Positions 45,265 to 56,912 of a stretch of DNA of 64,000 nt are shown here, piece by piece. The position numbers and the translations under genes were made by a program. Numbering within the stretch: position 1 is the first letter of the stretch; every line of letters begins with the position of its first letter. The notes beneath the pieces were generated by a model. It saw only the letters and a list, made by a program, of their open reading frames with translations, had not been told where the DNA came from and did not search any database. Origin of the DNA: Cupriavidus laharis (lineage in GTDB: Bacteria > Pseudomonadota > Gammaproteobacteria > Burkholderiales > Burkholderiaceae); assembly GCF_914271435.1 (NCBI RefSeq), contig NZ_CAJZAI010000002.1, positions 62,001 through 126,000 on the forward strand, in the 5' to 3' direction.

Positions 45265-45969
45265 ATGAGCTCCACGCCCGACTCCCCATCCCGCCAGCCG
45301 ATCCGCGCCCTGACACCGATCGAAGGGCGCGTACTCGGCGTGCTGCTGGAAAAGCAGCACACCGTGCCCGATACCTACCCGCTTTCGCTCAACGCGCTTA
45401 CCTCCGGCTGCAACCAGAAGACGGCGCGGGCGCCGGTCATGAACGTGACCGAAGCGGAAGTGGTCGTGGCCATCGACGGCCTGAAAGGCCTGAGCCTGGT
45501 GTTCGAAGGCAGCAGCAGCCGGGTGCCGCGCTTCGAACACAACATGAACCGCGTGCTTGGGGTGCCATCACAGTCCGCCGCCCTGCTCGCCATGCTGCTC
45601 CTGCGCGGGCCGCAGACCGCGGCGGAACTGCGCCTGAACACCGTACGCCTGCACGCCTTTGCAGACATCTCGTCGGTCGAGGCCTTCCTCGACGAACTGG
45701 CTGAACACGAGCCGCCGTATGTCGTGAAGCTGGCCCGCTCACCGGGCGAGCGCGAGCATCGCTGGATGCACCTGCTCGCAGGCGAAATCAGTGCGGAAAG
45801 CCTGGCCGTGGCCGGGCCAGCCGCGACGGAAGAGAATGTCGCGCCCTCGGAACTCGAACGACTGCGCGCCGACCAACGCGAACTCTCCAGCCGGGTACAG
45901 CGGCTGGAAGCACTGGTCGGGCACATGGCCAGCCAGCTCGGCATCGATCCGGACGCTTTGACTACGTGA
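45265..45969 (+). CDS. DUF480 (YceH-family) protein
   Basis: 234 residues from ATG 45265. Two winged-helix domains: the first starts L-T-P-I-E-G-R-V-L-G-V-L-L-E-K-Q and contains N-A-L-T-S-G-C-N-Q-K, the second contains L-L-R-G-P-Q-T-A-A-E-L-R, followed by a coiled C-terminal helix (E-R-L-R-A-D-Q-R-E-L-S-S-R-V). This is the DUF480/YceH signature. Its role is not established; a DNA-binding function is inferred from the fold. Confidence 0.93.
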   Translation: MSSTPDSPSRQPIRALTPIEGRVLGVLLEKQHTVPDTYPLSLNALTSGCNQKTARAPVMNVTEAEVVVAIDGLKGLSLVFEGSSSRVPRFEHNMNRVLGVPSQSAALLAMLLLRGPQTAAELRLNTVRLHAFADISSVEAFLDELAEHEPPYVVKLARSPGEREHRWMHLLAGEISAESLAVAGPAATEENVAPSELERLRADQRELSSRVQRLEALVGHMASQLGIDPDALTT

Positions 45970-46062
45970 CGATAGTGATCCATGCAACACATATTGTGGT
46001 CGCCACGAAAACCGTGCGCGACCGTAGGTCGCTTTGAAGGTGTGGTTGGGTGCCTGTCGGTT

Positions 46063-46074
46063 AATTGCGCAATT
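46063..46074. promoter_or_regulatory. Perfect palindrome AATTGCGCAATT upstream of the patatin gene
   Basis: Twelve-base perfect palindrome in the 270-base gap before the patatin gene. A second palindrome, CACCGGCGCCGGTG, lies at 46159-46172. Either could be a protein-binding site; no other evidence. Confidence 0.3.
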
Positions 46075-46239
46075 GAGCAGAACGCCCTAACCTGAGGACA
46101 TTCGAAGCAGTCGGAGCCCGATACCACCGGCCAGCGAATTCTCCGCTGCAAGTCCCGCCACCGGCGCCGGTGTCGCCTATGCTTTGCTCAGGGACGACTT
46201 CAGCCTGCCAGCGCGGCGCGGATTCGCCGCACCCATACC

Positions 46240-47172
46240 ATGGAAAAAACCGCTTTCGTCTTTGCCGGCGGCGGCAGCCTGGGCGCGATCCAGGTCGGCA
46301 TGCTGCGCGAACTGGTGGCATGGGGCCTGACACCGGACGTGGTGGTCGGCGCTTCTGCCGGGGCCATCAACGGTGCGTACTACGCCTGCAATCCCGGGCG
46401 TGAGGGTGCCGCCAGGCTGGAGCAGCTCTGGCGCGCCATCCGGCGCACGGAGATCATGCCGTGGTCCTGGCGCAGCGTGCTAGGCATGCTGGGCGGCAGC
46501 CGCGGCTACCTTGTGGATGCCTTCGGCCTGCGCGCCTTGCTGAGCCGCAATTTCAACGACGCGCGCATCGAAAACGCCGCGCTGCCGCTGCACGTCGTCG
46601 CGACGGACATGCAAAGCGGCGCGGAGGTATTGCTGTCCAGCGGCCGCGTGGTCGACGCCGTGCTGGCCAGCGCCGCCATCCCCGGCGTCTTCCCGCCGGT
46701 GCTCTTCGAGGGCCGCACGCTGATCGACGGCGGCGTGGCGAACAACACGCCCGTTTCCACCGCCATCCGGCTCGGCGCCACGCGCGTGATTGTGCTGCCG
46801 GCGGGCTTCACGTGTTCCGAGCGGCGCCCGCCGCGCGGGGCATTGGAGCATGCCTTCAACGCGCTCTCACTGCTCGTCGCGCGCCAGCTCGTCCATGACT
46901 TGCAGCACTGGAGCAGTTACGCGCATATCTCCGTGGTGCCGCCTCTCTGCCCGCTCGATATCTCGCCCTATGACTACTCCCGCTGCGGCGAGCTGATCGA
47001 CCGCGCAGCCGGCACTACGGCGCAATGGCTCGCGCACAACGGCCTGGAGAGCCAGAACGTGCCTGGCGCACTGCATCCGCATACGCACGATGCGGAATCG
47101 CCGAGCTGCAGCGCCGATATCCCGCCGCCGCCACAGCACGACCATTCACCCCCTGCCGAACGGCGCCTGTAG
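46240..47172 (+). CDS. Patatin-like phospholipase
   Basis: 310 residues. The oxyanion motif F-A-G-G-G-S-L-G lies at residues 8-15, the nucleophile elbow G-A-S-A-G with Ser39, and the catalytic Asp163 in L-I-D-G-G-V. A C-terminal tail rich in histidine and proline (D-I-P-P-P-P-Q-H-D-H) is unusual. No signal peptide, so probably a cytoplasmic or peripheral-membrane lipid acyl hydrolase (RssA-like). Monocistronic. Confidence 0.92.
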   Translation: MEKTAFVFAGGGSLGAIQVGMLRELVAWGLTPDVVVGASAGAINGAYYACNPGREGAARLEQLWRAIRRTEIMPWSWRSVLGMLGGSRGYLVDAFGLRALLSRNFNDARIENAALPLHVVATDMQSGAEVLLSSGRVVDAVLASAAIPGVFPPVLFEGRTLIDGGVANNTPVSTAIRLGATRVIVLPAGFTCSERRPPRGALEHAFNALSLLVARQLVHDLQHWSSYAHISVVPPLCPLDISPYDYSRCGELIDRAAGTTAQWLAHNGLESQNVPGALHPHTHDAESPSCSADIPPPPQHDHSPPAERRL

Positions 47173-47197
47173 CGATGCGGGCTGGCGGCCTGCCGGC

Positions 47198-48193
47198 TCA
47201 CTCGACCTTCACGCCGCCCTTCCTGACCACTTCGCCCCACCGGACCGACTCGTCCTTGATGAAGGCCTGGAACTGCTCGGCCTTGCCGCCCACCGGGTCA
47301 ATGCCATAGTCGATCAGCCTTGCCCGGACGTCCGGCTGGCGCAGCACGGCGTCCATCTCCGCCGAGATCTTCGCCAGCACCGCGGGCGGCGTCTTCGCCG
47401 GCGCGATCAGCCCGATCCAGCTGCTGGCCGTCACGGTCGGATAGCCGGCCTCGGCCATGGTCGGCACGTCCGGCGCAGCCGGCCAGCGCGTGGGGCTGGA
47501 GATCGCCAGCGCACGCACCTTGCCGGCCTTGACCTGCGGCATCATGGTCTGGACCGAGTCGAAGATGATGGCCACCTGGCCCGAGAACAGGTCAGGCAGC
47601 GCCGGGGAGATGCCCTTGTACGGAACGTGGGTCATCTTCACGCCGGCCGCCTGTGCGAACAGCTCGCCCGCCAGGTGGGCGCCCGAGCCGTTGCCGCTCG
47701 AGGCAAAGGTCATCTTGTCCGGATGGGCCTTGCCCCAGCTCACCAGTTCCTTCACGTTGGTCGGCGGCAACTGCGCGCTGGACACCAGCAGCAGCGGAAT
47801 CCGGCCGATCAGGCTGACGCCGGTCAGGTCCTTGATCGGGTCGTAGCTCATCTTCGGATACAGGCTCGGATTGATCGCGTGCGCGGCCACCACGACCAGC
47901 AGCGAGTAACCGTCCGGCGCGGACTTGGCGACGTTGTCCGAGCCGATCATGCCGTTGGCGCCGGGGCGGTTCTCCACCACCACCGGCTGGCCGATGCGTT
48001 CGGACAGCTTCTGCATCACCAGCCGCGTGACGGCGTCGGACACGCCGCCCGGCGTGTACGGCACCACCACGCGCACCGGATGGCTGGGCCAGTTGTCGCC
48101 CTGCGCGACAGCCGGCATCGCGCCGGCGATCAGTCCGGCGAACAGGCCCAGGCCCATTAGTCTGCGAATGCGCCCGTTGGGCTTGTGTTGCAT
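47198..48193 (-). CDS. Bug-family TTT substrate-binding protein
   Basis: 331 residues from ATG 48193 (AAGGAGG seven bases upstream; a second ATG directly before is possible). Signal peptide R-R-L-M-G-L-G-L-F-A-G-L-I-A-G-A-M with cleavage at V-A-Q. Bug features: W-P-S-H-P-V-R-V-V-V-P-Y-T-P-G-G-V-S-D, N-R-P-G-A-N-G, and the C-terminal region of the family. Ligand unknown. It is the last gene of the acyl-CoA carboxylase operon, 52 bases after the AtuA-like gene, so it may bind a carboxylate fed into that pathway; no transporter subunits are adjacent. Confidence 0.92.
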   Translation of the reverse strand: MQHKPNGRIRRLMGLGLFAGLIAGAMPAVAQGDNWPSHPVRVVVPYTPGGVSDAVTRLVMQKLSERIGQPVVVENRPGANGMIGSDNVAKSAPDGYSLLVVVAAHAINPSLYPKMSYDPIKDLTGVSLIGRIPLLLVSSAQLPPTNVKELVSWGKAHPDKMTFASSGNGSGAHLAGELFAQAAGVKMTHVPYKGISPALPDLFSGQVAIIFDSVQTMMPQVKAGKVRALAISSPTRWPAAPDVPTMAEAGYPTVTASSWIGLIAPAKTPPAVLAKISAEMDAVLRQPDVRARLIDYGIDPVGGKAEQFQAFIKDESVRWGEVVRKGGVKVE

Positions 48194-48245
48194 CATGTCT
48201 CCTCCTTGTCGGATGGGCGCCTGTTGCCGGCGCATAGGGTCTACA

Positions 48246-50050
48246 TCAGGTCGATTGCGCGGCCGGATCTTGCGCCCAGCTTTGCGGTACGGAAATCGGG
48301 AAATCCAGCAGCATCTGCGCATAGCTCTTGCCGAGCGGGTCGGAGCGCAGGCTCGCCACGCCGCCGCCGCCCAGGGCGCCATGCATCAGGAAGTTCAGCG
48401 CATGCAGGCCCGGCACGTCGAAGCGCTCCACCTCGCCATGCACGAGGTGCGCAAAGTAGTCGCGCACGGCCTGCGGCGTGAGCTGCTCGCGCAGCAGCGG
48501 CAGGTACTCGGGCCGGCGCGCGATCACGCCGATGTTCTCGTCGTCGCCCTTGTCGCCGCTGCGGGCATAAGCCAGCGCCACCAGTGGGCGCTGCACGCGG
48601 GGCTCGCCAGGCACCGGAGGCAGTGTGGGCATGTCGATGGCTGCCGGCGCCGTGGCCTCGCCACACAAGGCGGCATTGGCCAGCACGATCTCGGCATCCT
48701 CGAAGCCCACGCGCATCGGCACGTCGGCCTTCGGCACCAGGAAGGAAAAGACCTTGACCACGGGCTGGATGTCGACACGGCCCGAGAACGAGGAGCGCGT
48801 GCCCGCCGCCATCGAGGTCCCCGCCGACGAGCACTCGCGCTGCAGAAAGCTCAGCGCCTTGGCCTGTTCATGGCGCGCGCCGATGCGCAGCACCACCTCG
48901 CGCGTCGGCAGGTCGCGCGCATGCGGGCCGTACTGCGATTCGCAGCCGAGCAGCTCGACGATGGTCTCGCTGTAGTCCGGCAAGCCACGCTCGGCCAGCA
49001 TGGCGCGCGTGCGCTTGAGCAGCGCATCGGCCGTGCGGCGCGCCTTGGCCGGGGCATCAATGCCGCGGATCGCCATCATCAGGCTGATCTGGTAGCCGTC
49101 CTGCCACGTCGCGTTGCCCTTGTAGTGGCTGCCGGGCGCGCGGCCGCGTGCACCGCACACGCGCACCTGGCCGGGTGCCGCAAGTTCGGTGCGCACGGCG
49201 CGGAAGTCGCAGGTCACGTCGGGCATCAGGTAGTTCGCGGGATCGCCGACCTCGTACAGCACCTGCTCGGCCACTGCCGCGGGATCGATCAGCCCGCCCG
49301 TGCCTTCGGGCTTGCTCAGCACGAAGCTGCCGTCATGCGCACAGTCGATCACCGGGTAACCCATGCGGTCCCAGTCCGGCACGCGCTGCCAGTCGGTGAA
49401 CAGCCCGCCGGTAGCCTGGGCGCCGCACTCGATGACATGGCCGGCGAGCGTGCCGGCGGCCAGGCGGTCCCAGTCGGTCCAGTCCCATCCGAACTCGTGC
49501 GCGAGCACGCCGACCACCACGGCGCTGTCCACGCAGCGTCCGGCAATGACGATGTCCGCCCCGAGCTCCAGTGCGCGGGCAATGCCCTGTGCACCGGTGT
49601 AGACGTTGGCGGACCACGGCTCGGTGGTCGGCACGCGCTGTCCCGCCAGGTCCGTCAGGCCCTGCGTGCACCATTGCGCGAACTGCGGCTGCACGTCGTC
49701 GCCCGTGACCACGGCAATGCGCGGCGACAGGCCCTGCTGCGCGGCCACCTTCAGCAGCGCGTCGCGGCAGGACTCGGGGTTGAGGCCGCCTGCGTTGGCG
49801 ACAACGCGGATGCCGCGGCGCAGGATCTCGCCGAGGTTCGGCGCCATGGCGGCGTTCACGAAATCCGTGGCATAGCCCAGCGCCGGGTCCCTGGCGCGGG
49901 CGCGCGCCAGGATCGACATGGTGGTCTCGGCCAGGTAGTCGTAGACCAGGTATTGCATGCCCGGCACAGTCAGCAGTTGCGGCGTGGCGATGGCGGAGTC
50001 GCCCCAGAAGCCCGAGGCGCCACCGATGCGTACGGTCTTGGCGGTATCGC

Positions 50051-50054
<4 letters not shown>
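48246..50054 (-). CDS. AtuA-like protein (DUF1446, acyclic terpene utilisation family)
   Basis: 602 residues. The N-terminal DUF1446 domain begins V-R-I-G-G-A-S-G-F-W-G-D-S and contains V-V-A-N-A-G-G-L-N-P near residue 87 and D-I-V-I-A-G-R-C-V-D-S near 170. The C-terminal half matches the AtuA second domain with A-Y-A-R-S-G-D-K-G-D-D-E-N-I-G. The biochemical role of AtuA is not defined although it is required for citronellol use in Pseudomonas. Start overlaps the carboxylase alpha stop by 4 bases (ATGA). AGAAGGAGAA precedes the ATG. Confidence 0.9.
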
Positions 50055-52054
<2,000 letters not shown>

Positions 52055-52082
52055 GAGGAATCCCGTGAATCTCTTTGAAGTC

Positions 52083-52928
52083 TCAGGCGACGGCCTGCGC
52101 AGCGCGCACGGTGTCGGCATCGAAGCGCGCCACCCAGCCGGCGTCGCGCTTCTCGCGGAAGGCCGCCACGCCTTCGGCGCCCTCGCGGCGCATGCATTGC
52201 GCGAACAGGCGCGAGGCCTCGTCCAGCAGCGGCACCACCGGCTCCTGGCCGCAGCGGCCCACCAGCGTCTTGAACACGCGGTTGGCTTGCGGGCCACAGC
52301 GGCCGATACGCGTCAGCCATTCGGCGATCAACGCGTCCAGCTCGGCGCTGTCCTCGGCAAGCTGGTCGACGAGGCCTATGGCCACTGCGGACTGGCCGCT
52401 GACGCGCTCGCCGGTCAGCCCAAGGCGACGCGTGGCCACGGCGCCCAGGCGCTGCACCACGAACGGCGCGATCTGCGCGGCGATGATGCCCAGCGTGGTC
52501 TCCGACAGCGCGAAGCGCGCGCCGCGCGTGGCCAGCACGATGTCCGCGGCGCACGCCAGGCCCATACCGCCACCCATGGCCGCGCCGTCCACGGCGGCGA
52601 TCACCGGCACCGGCAGCACCGACAGGCGCTCCATGAAATAGCCGAACTGGCGGTTACGCGTGGCGACCGGGTCCTCCTGGCTGGCGTCGGCCTGCAGGCG
52701 CGCCTGGAAGTTGCCGACGTTGCCGCCGGCGCTGAAGATGCCGCCGGCGCCGCGCAGCACCAGCGCACGGACTTCGGGGTCCAACTCCGCCTGTTCCACC
52801 GCGGCGGCGAGCGCCGCGACGACTTCAGGTGCCAGCGCATTACGCGTGGCCGGGATGTTCAGCGTGGCGAACAGCACGCCGCTGGCGCGGCGGACGATCA
52901 CGCCATCGTTCTGCGAGGTATCTGGCAT
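52083..52928 (-). CDS. Enoyl-CoA hydratase/isomerase family protein (AtuE/LiuC-like)
   Basis: 281 residues of the crotonase fold. Oxyanion-hole segments G-I-F-S-A-G-G-N-V-G-N and A-M-G-G-G-M-G-L-A, and the catalytic region L-S-E-T-T-L-G-I-I-A near residue 140. In an atu/liu pathway it hydrates the carboxylated enoyl-CoA (isohexenylglutaconyl-CoA or 3-methylglutaconyl-CoA). The upstream spacing of 33 bases from the acyl-CoA dehydrogenase gene supports one operon. Confidence 0.9.
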   Translation of the reverse strand: MPDTSQNDGVIVRRASGVLFATLNIPATRNALAPEVVAALAAAVEQAELDPEVRALVLRGAGGIFSAGGNVGNFQARLQADASQEDPVATRNRQFGYFMERLSVLPVPVIAAVDGAAMGGGMGLACAADIVLATRGARFALSETTLGIIAAQIAPFVVQRLGAVATRRLGLTGERVSGQSAVAIGLVDQLAEDSAELDALIAEWLTRIGRCGPQANRVFKTLVGRCGQEPVVPLLDEASRLFAQCMRREGAEGVAAFREKRDAGWVARFDADTVRAAQAVA

Positions 52929-52961
52929 GGCAGTGTCTCGTTGAGGTGGAAAGACACGCGC

Positions 52962-54122
52962 TCAGCCGCGCGACATCAGGCCCATCTGCTTGGCGATGAC
53001 CTGCAGCATCACCTCGTCGGCGCCGCCGCCGATCGAGCCCAGGCGGAAGTCGCGATAGGCGCGCGAAGCGTGGTTATCCCACGTGTAGCCCATGCCGCCC
53101 TGGAACTGCATGCACCAGTCCGCCACGTCGCGCGACAGGCGGCCGGCCTTGAGCTTGGCCATGGATGCCAGCTCGGTCACCTCGCCACCGTTGATATAGG
53201 TCTGCGTGGCCACGTAGACCAGCGCGCGCAGTGCCTCCATCTCGGTCTTCAGTTCGGCCAGCTTGAACTGGATGAACTGGTTGTCCAGCAGCGGCTTGCC
53301 GAATGCGATGCGCTGGCGCAGGTACTCGGCGGTCTCCTCGATCAGCGCGGTGCAGGCCAGGCGGCGCGCGGCGCCGTTCAGGCGCTCTTCCTGGAACTGC
53401 TTCATCTGGTAGATGAAGCCCATGCCCTCTTCGCCGATGCGGTTGCGCACCGGCACGCGCACTTCGTCGAAGAAGATCTGCGCGGTGTCGGAGCACCACA
53501 TGCCGAACTTCTTGATCTTCTGCACTTCCACGCCCTTCACGCGCTTGCCGTTCTCCTTGAGCGGCACCACGATCAGGGACTTGTTCTTGTGCACCGGGCC
53601 CTCGGAGGTATTGCACAGCAGGCAGATCCAGTCGGCCTGCGTGCCGTTGGTGATCCACATCTTGGAGCCGGTGATGACGTAGTTGTCGCCGTCGCGGCGC
53701 GCGCGCGTCTTGAGCGAGGCCACGTCGGAACCGGCCCCGGCTTCCGATACGCCGATCGAGCACACCATGTCGCCGGCAATAGCCGGCGACAGGAATTCGC
53801 GCTTGAGCGCGTCGGAGCCGAACGCGGTCAGCGCCGGCGTGGCCATGTCGGTCTGCACGCCGACGCCCATGCCGATGCCTTGCGCACGCGCATAGCCGAG
53901 CGCCTCGGCCGCGGCGATGGCGTAGGAGAAATCGAGACCCAGGCCGCCGTATTCGACCGGCTTGGTGATGCCCAGGAACCCCAGGTCCCCCATCTTCTTG
54001 AACAGCTCGTGCGCCGGGAAGATCTCGGCGGCTTCCCACGCATCGACGTGCGGATCGATTTCCGCCGACACGAAGCGGCGGATGCTGTCCATGATGTTGC
54101 GGTGGTCTTCGGTGTAAAGCAT
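52962..54122 (-). CDS. Acyl-CoA dehydrogenase (citronellyl-CoA/AtuD-like)
   Basis: 386 residues with the ACAD fold. Signatures: C-S-I-G-V-S-E-A-G-A-G-S-D-V-A near 130, I-T-G-S-K-M-W-I-T-N-G near 155, and the C-terminal Q-F-Q-G-G-M-G-Y-T-W-D-N-H followed by R-D-F-R-L-G-S-I-G-G-G-A-D-E-V-M. FAD enzyme that makes the alpha,beta double bond before carboxylation. It is separated from the carboxylase beta gene by a 132-base gap that carries a REP-like element. Confidence 0.9.
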   Translation of the reverse strand: MLYTEDHRNIMDSIRRFVSAEIDPHVDAWEAAEIFPAHELFKKMGDLGFLGITKPVEYGGLGLDFSYAIAAAEALGYARAQGIGMGVGVQTDMATPALTAFGSDALKREFLSPAIAGDMVCSIGVSEAGAGSDVASLKTRARRDGDNYVITGSKMWITNGTQADWICLLCNTSEGPVHKNKSLIVVPLKENGKRVKGVEVQKIKKFGMWCSDTAQIFFDEVRVPVRNRIGEEGMGFIYQMKQFQEERLNGAARRLACTALIEETAEYLRQRIAFGKPLLDNQFIQFKLAELKTEMEALRALVYVATQTYINGGEVTELASMAKLKAGRLSRDVADWCMQFQGGMGYTWDNHASRAYRDFRLGSIGGGADEVMLQVIAKQMGLMSRG

Positions 54123-54161
54123 GTTGGTCTCCAGGAATTTATCTGCCTATCGGCATCCTCC

Positions 54162-54230
54162 GTCATTCCCGCGCACGCGGGAATCCAGCGTCTTTGTAGC
54201 CGCTGGGTCCCCGCCTACGCGGAGACGACG
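54162..54230. repeat. REP-like element, shortened copy lacking the internal hairpin
   Basis: Begins GTCATTCCCGCGCACGCGGG, AATCCAGCGTCTTTG, then continues directly into the right hairpin GGGTCCCCGCCTACGCGGAG. Compared with copies 1 and 2, the internal AGTCCCCC/GGGGGAC hairpin is missing. It lies inside an operon, between the carboxylase beta and dehydrogenase genes. Confidence 0.8.
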
Positions 54231-54254
54231 TGGTCAGTAGGCTAGGGACATAGG

Positions 54255-55874
54255 TCAAAGGCGGGCCACGCCGAACTGCACGGCGCGCGGCTGGCGCAGG
54301 TTCGCTTCACGCGCCGTGGCCAGTACGAAGGCCAGCACGGCGCGCGTATCGCGCGGATCGATCACGCCGTCGTCCAGCAGCAGGCCGCTGGTGACGAAGG
54401 CGCTGGCCTGCCGCTCGAAGTTCGCGACGATCTCCGCAGTCTGCGCGGCAAGCTGCGCTTCATCGACCGGCTTGCCCTTGCGCTCGGCCTGCTGGCGCGC
54501 CACGATCTCCAGCGTCATGGCGGCCTGCTCGCCACCCATCACCGCGGTACGTGCATTGGGCCACGAAAAGCAGAAGCGCGGATGGAAGCCTCGGCCGCAC
54601 ATGCCGAAATTGCCTGCGCCGAACGAAGAGCCACAGTAGATCGTGATCTGCGGCACGGTCGAATTCGACAGCGCCTGGATCATCTTGGAACCATGCTTGA
54701 TCATGCCGGCCTCTTCCGATACACGGCCGACGATGAAGCCCGTGGTGTTCTGCAGGAACACGATCGGCGTGCCCGACTGGTTGCAAAGCTGGATGAACTG
54801 CGCGGCCTTGGTCGCGCCGGCCGGGTCGATCGGGCCGTTGTTGGTAATGAAGCCTACCGCGTGTCCTTCGATGCGTGCATGGCCGCACACGGTGCCGGGG
54901 CCGTAGTCGGGCTTGAACGGCAGCCACGCGGAATCGTCGACGATGCGGGCAATGACCTCGCGCATGTCCACGGGGCGCTTCATGTCCAGCGTCATCACGC
55001 CATCGAGTTCGGCCGGGTCCAGCCGCGGCGTGCGCGCCGGCTGTGCCGGGCGCAGTGCCACGTCGGGCCAGTCGAGGCTGGCCACGATGTCGCGCGCGGT
55101 AGCAATGGCGTGTTCGTCGTCTTCAGCCAGGTATTCGGCCAGGCCGCTGACAGTGGCGTGCAGGTCGGCGCCGCCCAGCTCCTCGTCGGTCGCGATCTCG
55201 CCGGTGGCGGCCTTGAGCAGCGGCGGGCCGGCCAGGAACGCGCGGGCGCGATTGCGCACCATGACCACGTAGTCCGACAGGCCCGGCATGTAGGCACCGC
55301 CAGCGGTCGACGATCCGTGCACCACGGTGATCACCGGCAGGCCGGCCGCCGACAGGCGTGCCAGGTTGTAGAAGATGCTGCCGCCGCGGATGAACTTGTC
55401 CACGCGGTACTTGCGCAGGTTGGCGCCGGCCGACTCGACCAGGTGGATGAACGGCAGCCGGTTCTCCAGCGCGATCTCCTGGCAGCGCATCAGCTTCATG
55501 TTGCCGGCCTCGGTCATGGCGCCGGCATCGATGCCGGAATCCGTGGCCAGCACCATGCAGCGCACGCCGCACACGAAGCCGATGCCGGCCACGAGCGAGC
55601 CGCCCGGGATCGAGGTGTCGTGGTTCGGGTCGTCCATGCCGAAGCCGGCCAGGCTCGCGATCGGCAGGAACGGCGCGCCGGCGTCGAGCAGGCGGCCGAT
55701 GCGCTCGCGCGGCAGCAGCGCGCCGCGCCTGGCGAAGGCCGGGCGGGCCCGCTCGGAGGCGGCCGCGGCACGCTGCTCCAGGCTGTGCAGGCGGTCGATC
55801 AGGGCCTGCATGCCGGCGCGCTGGCTGGCAAACGAGTCGGAAGACGGGTCGATGCGTGTCTCGATGGGAATCAT
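54255..55874 (-). CDS. Acyl-CoA carboxylase beta (carboxyltransferase) subunit, AtuC/LiuB-like
   Basis: 539 residues, the MCC/GCC beta length. Features: R-R-G-A-L-L-P-R-E-R-I near 48, H-G-S-S-T-A-G-G-A-Y near 180 (substrate carboxyltransferase N domain), and C-domain sequence G-F-I-V-G near 370 and G-S-S-F-G-A-G-N-F-G-M-C-G near 415. Transfers carboxyl from biotin to the enoyl-CoA. First gene of the operon, divergent from the IclR regulator with a palindrome in the gap. The Shine-Dalgarno sequence is weak at the ATG 55874. Confidence 0.92.
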   Translation of the reverse strand: MIPIETRIDPSSDSFASQRAGMQALIDRLHSLEQRAAAASERARPAFARRGALLPRERIGRLLDAGAPFLPIASLAGFGMDDPNHDTSIPGGSLVAGIGFVCGVRCMVLATDSGIDAGAMTEAGNMKLMRCQEIALENRLPFIHLVESAGANLRKYRVDKFIRGGSIFYNLARLSAAGLPVITVVHGSSTAGGAYMPGLSDYVVMVRNRARAFLAGPPLLKAATGEIATDEELGGADLHATVSGLAEYLAEDDEHAIATARDIVASLDWPDVALRPAQPARTPRLDPAELDGVMTLDMKRPVDMREVIARIVDDSAWLPFKPDYGPGTVCGHARIEGHAVGFITNNGPIDPAGATKAAQFIQLCNQSGTPIVFLQNTTGFIVGRVSEEAGMIKHGSKMIQALSNSTVPQITIYCGSSFGAGNFGMCGRGFHPRFCFSWPNARTAVMGGEQAAMTLEIVARQQAERKGKPVDEAQLAAQTAEIVANFERQASAFVTSGLLLDDGVIDPRDTRAVLAFVLATAREANLRQPRAVQFGVARL

Positions 55875-55949
55875 GGCGCTGGCTTAGTTTGCGTGATGGG
55901 CTGATTGCAAACCACCGCGCCGCGCGGGACAACATCAATCGCTCAGTTT

Positions 55950-55964
55950 GTGCATAATATGCAC
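55950..55964. promoter_or_regulatory. Candidate IclR operator, palindrome GTGCATA-A-TATGCAC
   Basis: Perfect 7-base arms around one base, in the 113-base gap between the carboxylase beta and IclR starts. TGCATAATATGCA also looks like a possible extended -10. Suited to autoregulation and control of the divergent operon. Confidence 0.55.
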
Positions 55965-55987
55965 GCCCAACCCAATGCTCCGCCACC

Positions 55988-56746
55988 GTGAGCCCGCCGC
56001 GCATGCCTGCCAAGCCATCCACGCCCAATGGCGTCCAGAGCCTTACACGTGCCTTCGCCCTGCTGGAATTGCTGGCCGAACACCATGACACGGGGTTAAC
56101 CCTGGCGGACCTGGCCATCAAGGCGGAGATCGACCGCACCACCGCGCACCGCATGGCGCGCTTCCTGGAGGCCGCCGGCTACATCGAGCGGGAGCCGGGC
56201 AGCAAGCGCCTGCACCTGGGCACCACGGCCATGTCACTCGGGCTGCGCGCCATGAACCGGCCCCCGCCCGGCAGCGCGCTGGTGACCAAGATGAAGGCGT
56301 TGGCGCGCCTGACCGGCGACGCGGTCTTCCTGATTGTGCGCATCGGCGACCACGGCCACTGCCTGCATACGGAGGAAGGCAGCCACCGCATCAAGTCCTT
56401 CCACATGCTGACCGGCAGTTCGCGCCTGCTGGGCCAGGGCACCGGCAGCATGGCGCTGCTGGCACGCCTGGACAACGACACCATCCGCGCGCACTACGAA
56501 CGCCACCGTGCCGAGTACGAAGCCGGCGGCCTGAGCCTGATGAAGCTGATGCGCGGCGCGGAACGCAGCCGCGCGCACGGCTATGCGCTCGCCGGCGCCG
56601 ACGGCGTGGCCGGCGTGGGCTATGCGCTGCCGATGGCCATGCATGCCGAGGCAGCCATCAGCATTGTGTCGGCGGCATCACGCATGCCGGTGGCGCGCCG
56701 GCACGAGATGGGGCGGATCATTGGCGGAATGTTTTTGGGAGACTGA
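55988..56746 (+). CDS. IclR-family transcriptional regulator
   Basis: 252 residues from GTG 55988; ATG 56003 is an equally good start. Winged helix with Q-S-L-T-R-A-F-A-L-L-E-L-L-A-E and D-R-T-T-A-H-R-M-A-R-F-L; the effector domain is from about 85. Divergent from the acyl-CoA carboxylase operon, therefore its most likely regulator. The atu operon of Pseudomonas is controlled by a TetR protein, so the regulator type differs here. Confidence 0.9.
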   Translation: MSPPRMPAKPSTPNGVQSLTRAFALLELLAEHHDTGLTLADLAIKAEIDRTTAHRMARFLEAAGYIEREPGSKRLHLGTTAMSLGLRAMNRPPPGSALVTKMKALARLTGDAVFLIVRIGDHGHCLHTEEGSHRIKSFHMLTGSSRLLGQGTGSMALLARLDNDTIRAHYERHRAEYEAGGLSLMKLMRGAERSRAHGYALAGADGVAGVGYALPMAMHAEAAISIVSAASRMPVARRHEMGRIIGGMFLGD

Positions 56747-56912
56747 GGACAGCCGCGTTGCATGGCTGCCCCGCCCTGAACCCATTTCCTGCGGTAACAA
56801 ACGAACTGCCGGCTTGAATGAAAAGGCTGCGGGGACAGCCCCTTCGTTCAAGCGCTGGAGAGCCCGCGTCCGGACAATTTGTGGACCGACACACTCTCTC
56901 CAGGAGCTCATG

